Positions 60,579 to 64,000 of a DNA stretch of 64,000 nt are shown here, piece by piece. The translations under genes were made by a program, and so were the position numbers. The notes under the pieces were generated by a model. That model had not been told where the DNA came from, did no database searches, and worked only from the letters and a program-made list of their open reading frames with translations. Each line of letters opens with the position of its first letter. The stretch's first letter is position 1. The DNA comes from Leishmania martiniquensis (Eukaryota; Euglenozoa; Kinetoplastea; Trypanosomatida; Trypanosomatidae): positions 942,143-1,006,142 of the forward strand of contig NC_090168.1 of the NCBI RefSeq assembly GCF_017916325.1. Direction: 5' to 3'.

Positions 60579-63500
60579 GAGCGTCCGCCCGCGTGGGCGA
60601 TGCTCGTGAGGCACCTGCTTCAGTGGCGCCGGCGGAACGCAAGCCGTGCTCTGTTTCTTCTCGACCATGGCTTGTTGCCTCGCGTACCACCGAGGGACTT
60701 GTGCGAGCTTTTCGTATCATAGATGTGCATGCTTGCGTGTAGGCACACACGCACCCGCTCTATCCACACTGCTTTCATCATCCGGCTTGACGTTTGCCTT
60801 TGTTCGAGTTCTTTCTCTTGCTCTGCTCGCCATGCCAGGTAGCGCGGGCGGGCGGCGGCGGTGCTGTTACGCGTGCTGCCTGAGTCGACTCACGGCGGGG
60901 CGCACCACGCGAAAGCAAAGTGGTGGAGGAAAGCAGGCGTCTAGTCGGAGAGAGAAAAAAGGATAGAGTGCTTGCGGGTGCGCTTTTTTTTTTGCTCCAC
61001 TTTCATTTGTGTGTCTGTGTGTGTGCGTGTGCGCCCCGCATGCGTTTGCCGCGCGTTTTGTGAGGGGTGATCTTGTGCCCATCCCCCTTTTGTCCCCCCC
61101 TCCCCTCCCCCTCCCTCCCTCTTTAGCCATCACCGCTGACCCCCCATCCCACTTTGGCCGTTTTTCGTCTGCACTGATTTCGCCTGTTTGTTTGCACTAC
61201 ATTGCACAGTCGTGTGTGTATTAGATCACCCCTTAGATACTCATCGTGTCTCGCCTAATCTTTCCGTCCCCCCTTTTTTCGCTCCCGGTTCTATTAGCGG
61301 GGGCACAGGTGTGCCCCTTGAAAGAAGGCGAGTAAGGGCAACTCTTCGGCATCCCTTCTCCCTCTTCTGCTCAGTTCCCGCAGCTGGGCAGTATGATCCG
61401 CTTCGCCCCTCCCAGGATAAAGACGGCGGTAACAAGCGACAAGAGCGAAAAAGAGCTGCTGATGTTGCCTGGAGGATGTACAGAGACTCGCCTTCTTTTT
61501 TTTCACTCTCGAAAAATTCCTTGTCACACACTCCTCTCTGGACCCTCTCCTTCCCATATCATGCCGATGATCACCGCACACGTCCCTGACGGAGCCTGTC
61601 GCGCTTGCCTTGGTGTCTTCTCCCCTTCTTAGTTGGGGAAGAAAACGGCGAGGAAAAAAACCGGCCGACCGCCAAAAGAAGCCGGACATGTTTGCAGGGA
61701 GGAGGAGGAGGGGGCTGGTGGTGGTGTGGGGCTCCGTCACGTCTTTTGCGCGGCTTCCAGTCGGGGCGTGCGGGGCGCATACAAGGGCGCTGAGGCTCTC
61801 TTTTTCCTTTCCTCTTCTCATGGAAGATGCCCACTGGCTGTCGTATCTCTTCTCTATGCTACAGTGCGTTTCACCCCCAATCGCTCTCCCCCCTCCTCCC
61901 ACCCCCACACGCACACACATGCACACCTGCCATCTCCGTCACAAGGTGCAACAGGATGGGGCAGTGGAGGCGGGCACTACCGTTTCGTAGATGCTTACCG
62001 GAAAAGACCAACAACAATATACTGTAAGAGCGGAGTGCGTCAGTTGTGCTCCCCCTCTGCCTCACGACGCTCATCACGTGTTCTGGCGTCGATCACGGCC
62101 GGGTAGAAGATGAAAGGGAGCTTCTTGGCCCAGCAATGGCTTACTTCCTCCCTTTTGTGTGTGTGTGTGTTCGTTCGCGCCTTCTTTCGAACACTTCACT
62201 GTCCGGTGACGGGAATACTGGCGCGTGCGTGCATCACCTTTTCTCCCCTTCAGCCGCTCCCACTTTTTCTCGTCTCTGTCAAACGGAAGGCGTTCTCCTC
62301 CTCCCCCTCCTCTCTCTCTATTTATGCGGGGCACTCTCCTAAACCAAAGAGGGAAGATGAGCATGAGGGAGGGTGCGGCTTATTCTTCGTAGAGCTGTGG
62401 ATGCGCACATGTGCGTTCAGTGGTTACTGTTAGATGCGCTCCCCCACCCACTGGCTACACGGAGAACGAGTCGGGGCGTGCCGCTCTGTGTGGGTGGTGG
62501 TGATGTTGCAACGAAAAGTCGATGCATGTGAACTCGGTTGACATGGGTGATGAAAACGAATATACATACATATACATATATTTACGGGACTGGCGAGTAG
62601 CTGCGCAATGCGCGCTTCTCTCACCCACTTTCGTACTGGCTGCTGGCACCCTGCTGCGTGGCCGTCCTATTCAGAGAGCGCTCTCAGCAACTCTTGCGTG
62701 GCACTCGCAGCTGCCGGCCGGCCGCCGCACGCTGGCGGATCAGCCTCCACAGATTTTTTTCGCTTTCAGTATTCTAAGCTCTTTGCCTTGACGCCTTCGT
62801 CAACATATTCTGAAGGTGTAGACCGACTGCGCGCCACTCTCTCACCATTCACGCTGCTCTCTACATCCCTTCTCTTCTTTTGTTTTCTGTACATGCATCC
62901 GCTTATCCCTTTTCCTTGCGCTCTTGCTTTCGGTCGCTTCGTGGACTTGTCGCTGTCTCGGCGTATGCGGTGAACGGTCTGTGCCGTCCGCCTTCAGAGA
63001 TAAGTCACCACTCTTACGAATAGTAGCGCCACTACGCACGCCCCCTCCCCTTCCCTCGAAGCTGTACACGGACACCAACGGAGGCACACGTCACAGCCAC
63101 TCAAAAAAAAGGAAACCAATCAGCAAAGAAAGCAAAGAGAGGGCGAATACAACGCTGACATCAGCGGGCAACTCAAAATTGCACAGGTGCCGTGGAGCGC
63201 TTTTCATTCTCGCTGTCGCCCTGCGTTGCTCACCCCCATCCCTCTCCCCTTTTGCTAATTCTCGTCATACATTTTTTTCGCCACTGACAACCCCTCTCTG
63301 CTCGAACGTCCTTCGAGGTTTCTGTTCTTTGCTGATCTCTTCGTTGGCAGGAAGGAGGGGTGTGCCACCTCATCGTCGGGTTTCCCTTCCCTCCCTCTCT
63401 CCTCCACCCACCACAGTGATACGGTGACACAGCGCGGTGCACATCCATCGATAGGGCTCTCTTCTCTACACACATTTCCTTTTCCGAAATCCTGGGGCTC

Positions 63501-64000
63501 TTTTCTGCCATTCTGCATAGCACCGTTTCCGCTGCTTCTATCTGACGCGTAGTGTGACTTTGCCAGCAAGCGCGTACGTTCGCACCCCCCCCTGTGCGTC
63601 TTTCCCCCGGCCTCTCCCTCATCTGCCGCCGGTGCCGGGACTGCCTCTGTCAGTGAGGGGCGCCCTCCCTCGCCCCCCTCCTCCTCCTCCCTGCGATTCT
63701 TTGGTCAGAGCTGGGGCAGATCAAGCGGATAAATCCCCTTCGTAGTCTCGCCGGCGTCCCTCTCTCTCTCCTTTCACCCTTCAGGGGAGCTTTAGGAGTG
63801 GAAGGGAACAGGTGGCGGGGCGACATTGCCGCCTCTCCTTATCAACGCGAGACTAGTGTGCGCGTCGAACGCAACGGTGAGAACTGTTGGCGACAGAGCG
63901 GAGAAGCTGCTTCCCCTCGCTCTCTCCCCCGGCCCGCCCACGCGCGCGCTCACGCACGCAGGTCAGCTGCAACAGTGAAAGCACCGCCGCGTGCACTTCT
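60579..64000. other. Terminal region, no gene supported
   Basis: About 3.4 kb after the kinesin gene without a credible coding sequence. It has T runs near 60985 and GT/GC tracts near 61005-61035. C/T-rich sequence fills 61070-61310 and 62230-62335, with another C/T-rich stretch at 63230-63480. CA tracts lie near 61905, and TA-rich sequence at 62558-62582. Open frames such as 62924-63427 lack domains and follow base bias. The last ~350 bases are C/T-rich, so another + strand gene may begin beyond the window. Confidence 0.55.

Noticed and set aside
1..64000. CRISPR array, operon-type ribosome binding sites or bacterial promoters
   Set aside because: Gene structure, splice-type signals and gene families are eukaryotic (trypanosomatid). 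No regularly spaced repeats were seen.

Overview
The window reads as trypanosomatid nuclear DNA, most likely Leishmania or a close relative in the Leishmaniinae. All 14 supported protein genes are intronless and lie on the + strand. They are separated by long pyrimidine-rich gaps full of (CA)n/(GT)n tracts, and most genes have a pyrimidine tract followed by an AG upstream of the ATG, as expected for trans-splicing of a polycistronic transcript. Gene content (a Nup84/107-type nucleoporin, an orphan kinesin, a CMGC kinase with a long tail, trypanosomatid-type hypotheticals) fits. No tRNA, rRNA, CRISPR or strand switch was found, so the window appears to be the interior of one directional gene cluster.

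Layout. 1-2128: non-coding, GC-rich in its first ~0.9 kb. 2129-4834: a four-helix membrane protein with a ~500-residue hydrophilic loop. 4835-10324: a long gap holding a GC-rich block and one copy of a SIDER-like repeat. 10325-13675: ARMC2-like armadillo protein. 14622-15164: small hypothetical. 15914-18691: Nup107/Nup84-family nucleoporin. 19778-21010: HGH1-like protein. 21760-22110: small, probably mitochondrial, single-helix membrane protein. 22111-26616: long pyrimidine-rich gap. 26617-29667: CMGC/MAPK-like kinase. 29668-31387: gap with the second SIDER-like copy. 31388-35107: large protein ending in two DCL-like (DUF3223-like) repeats. 36576-40238: copper P1B-ATPase. 41150-42649 and 44311-46164: tandem histidine-phosphatase paralogues, the second lacking the catalytic histidine. 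47670-48314: ZNHIT3/Hit1-like zinc finger. 48315-52693: long gap. 52694-55453: putative RNA-binding protein. 57729-60578: kinesin. 60579-64000: no gene seen.

As is usual in these organisms, neighbours are not functionally linked except for the phosphatase pair. Expression is presumably set after transcription, through trans-splicing, UTRs and dispersed retroposon remnants. The most interesting points are the enzyme/pseudoenzyme phosphatase pair, the atypical kinase (DMG for DFG, TIY activation motif), the doubled DCL-like domain, the extra Cys cluster in the copper pump, the zinc finger lacking its last ligand, and the two 96-97% identical repeat cores 21.7 kb apart.
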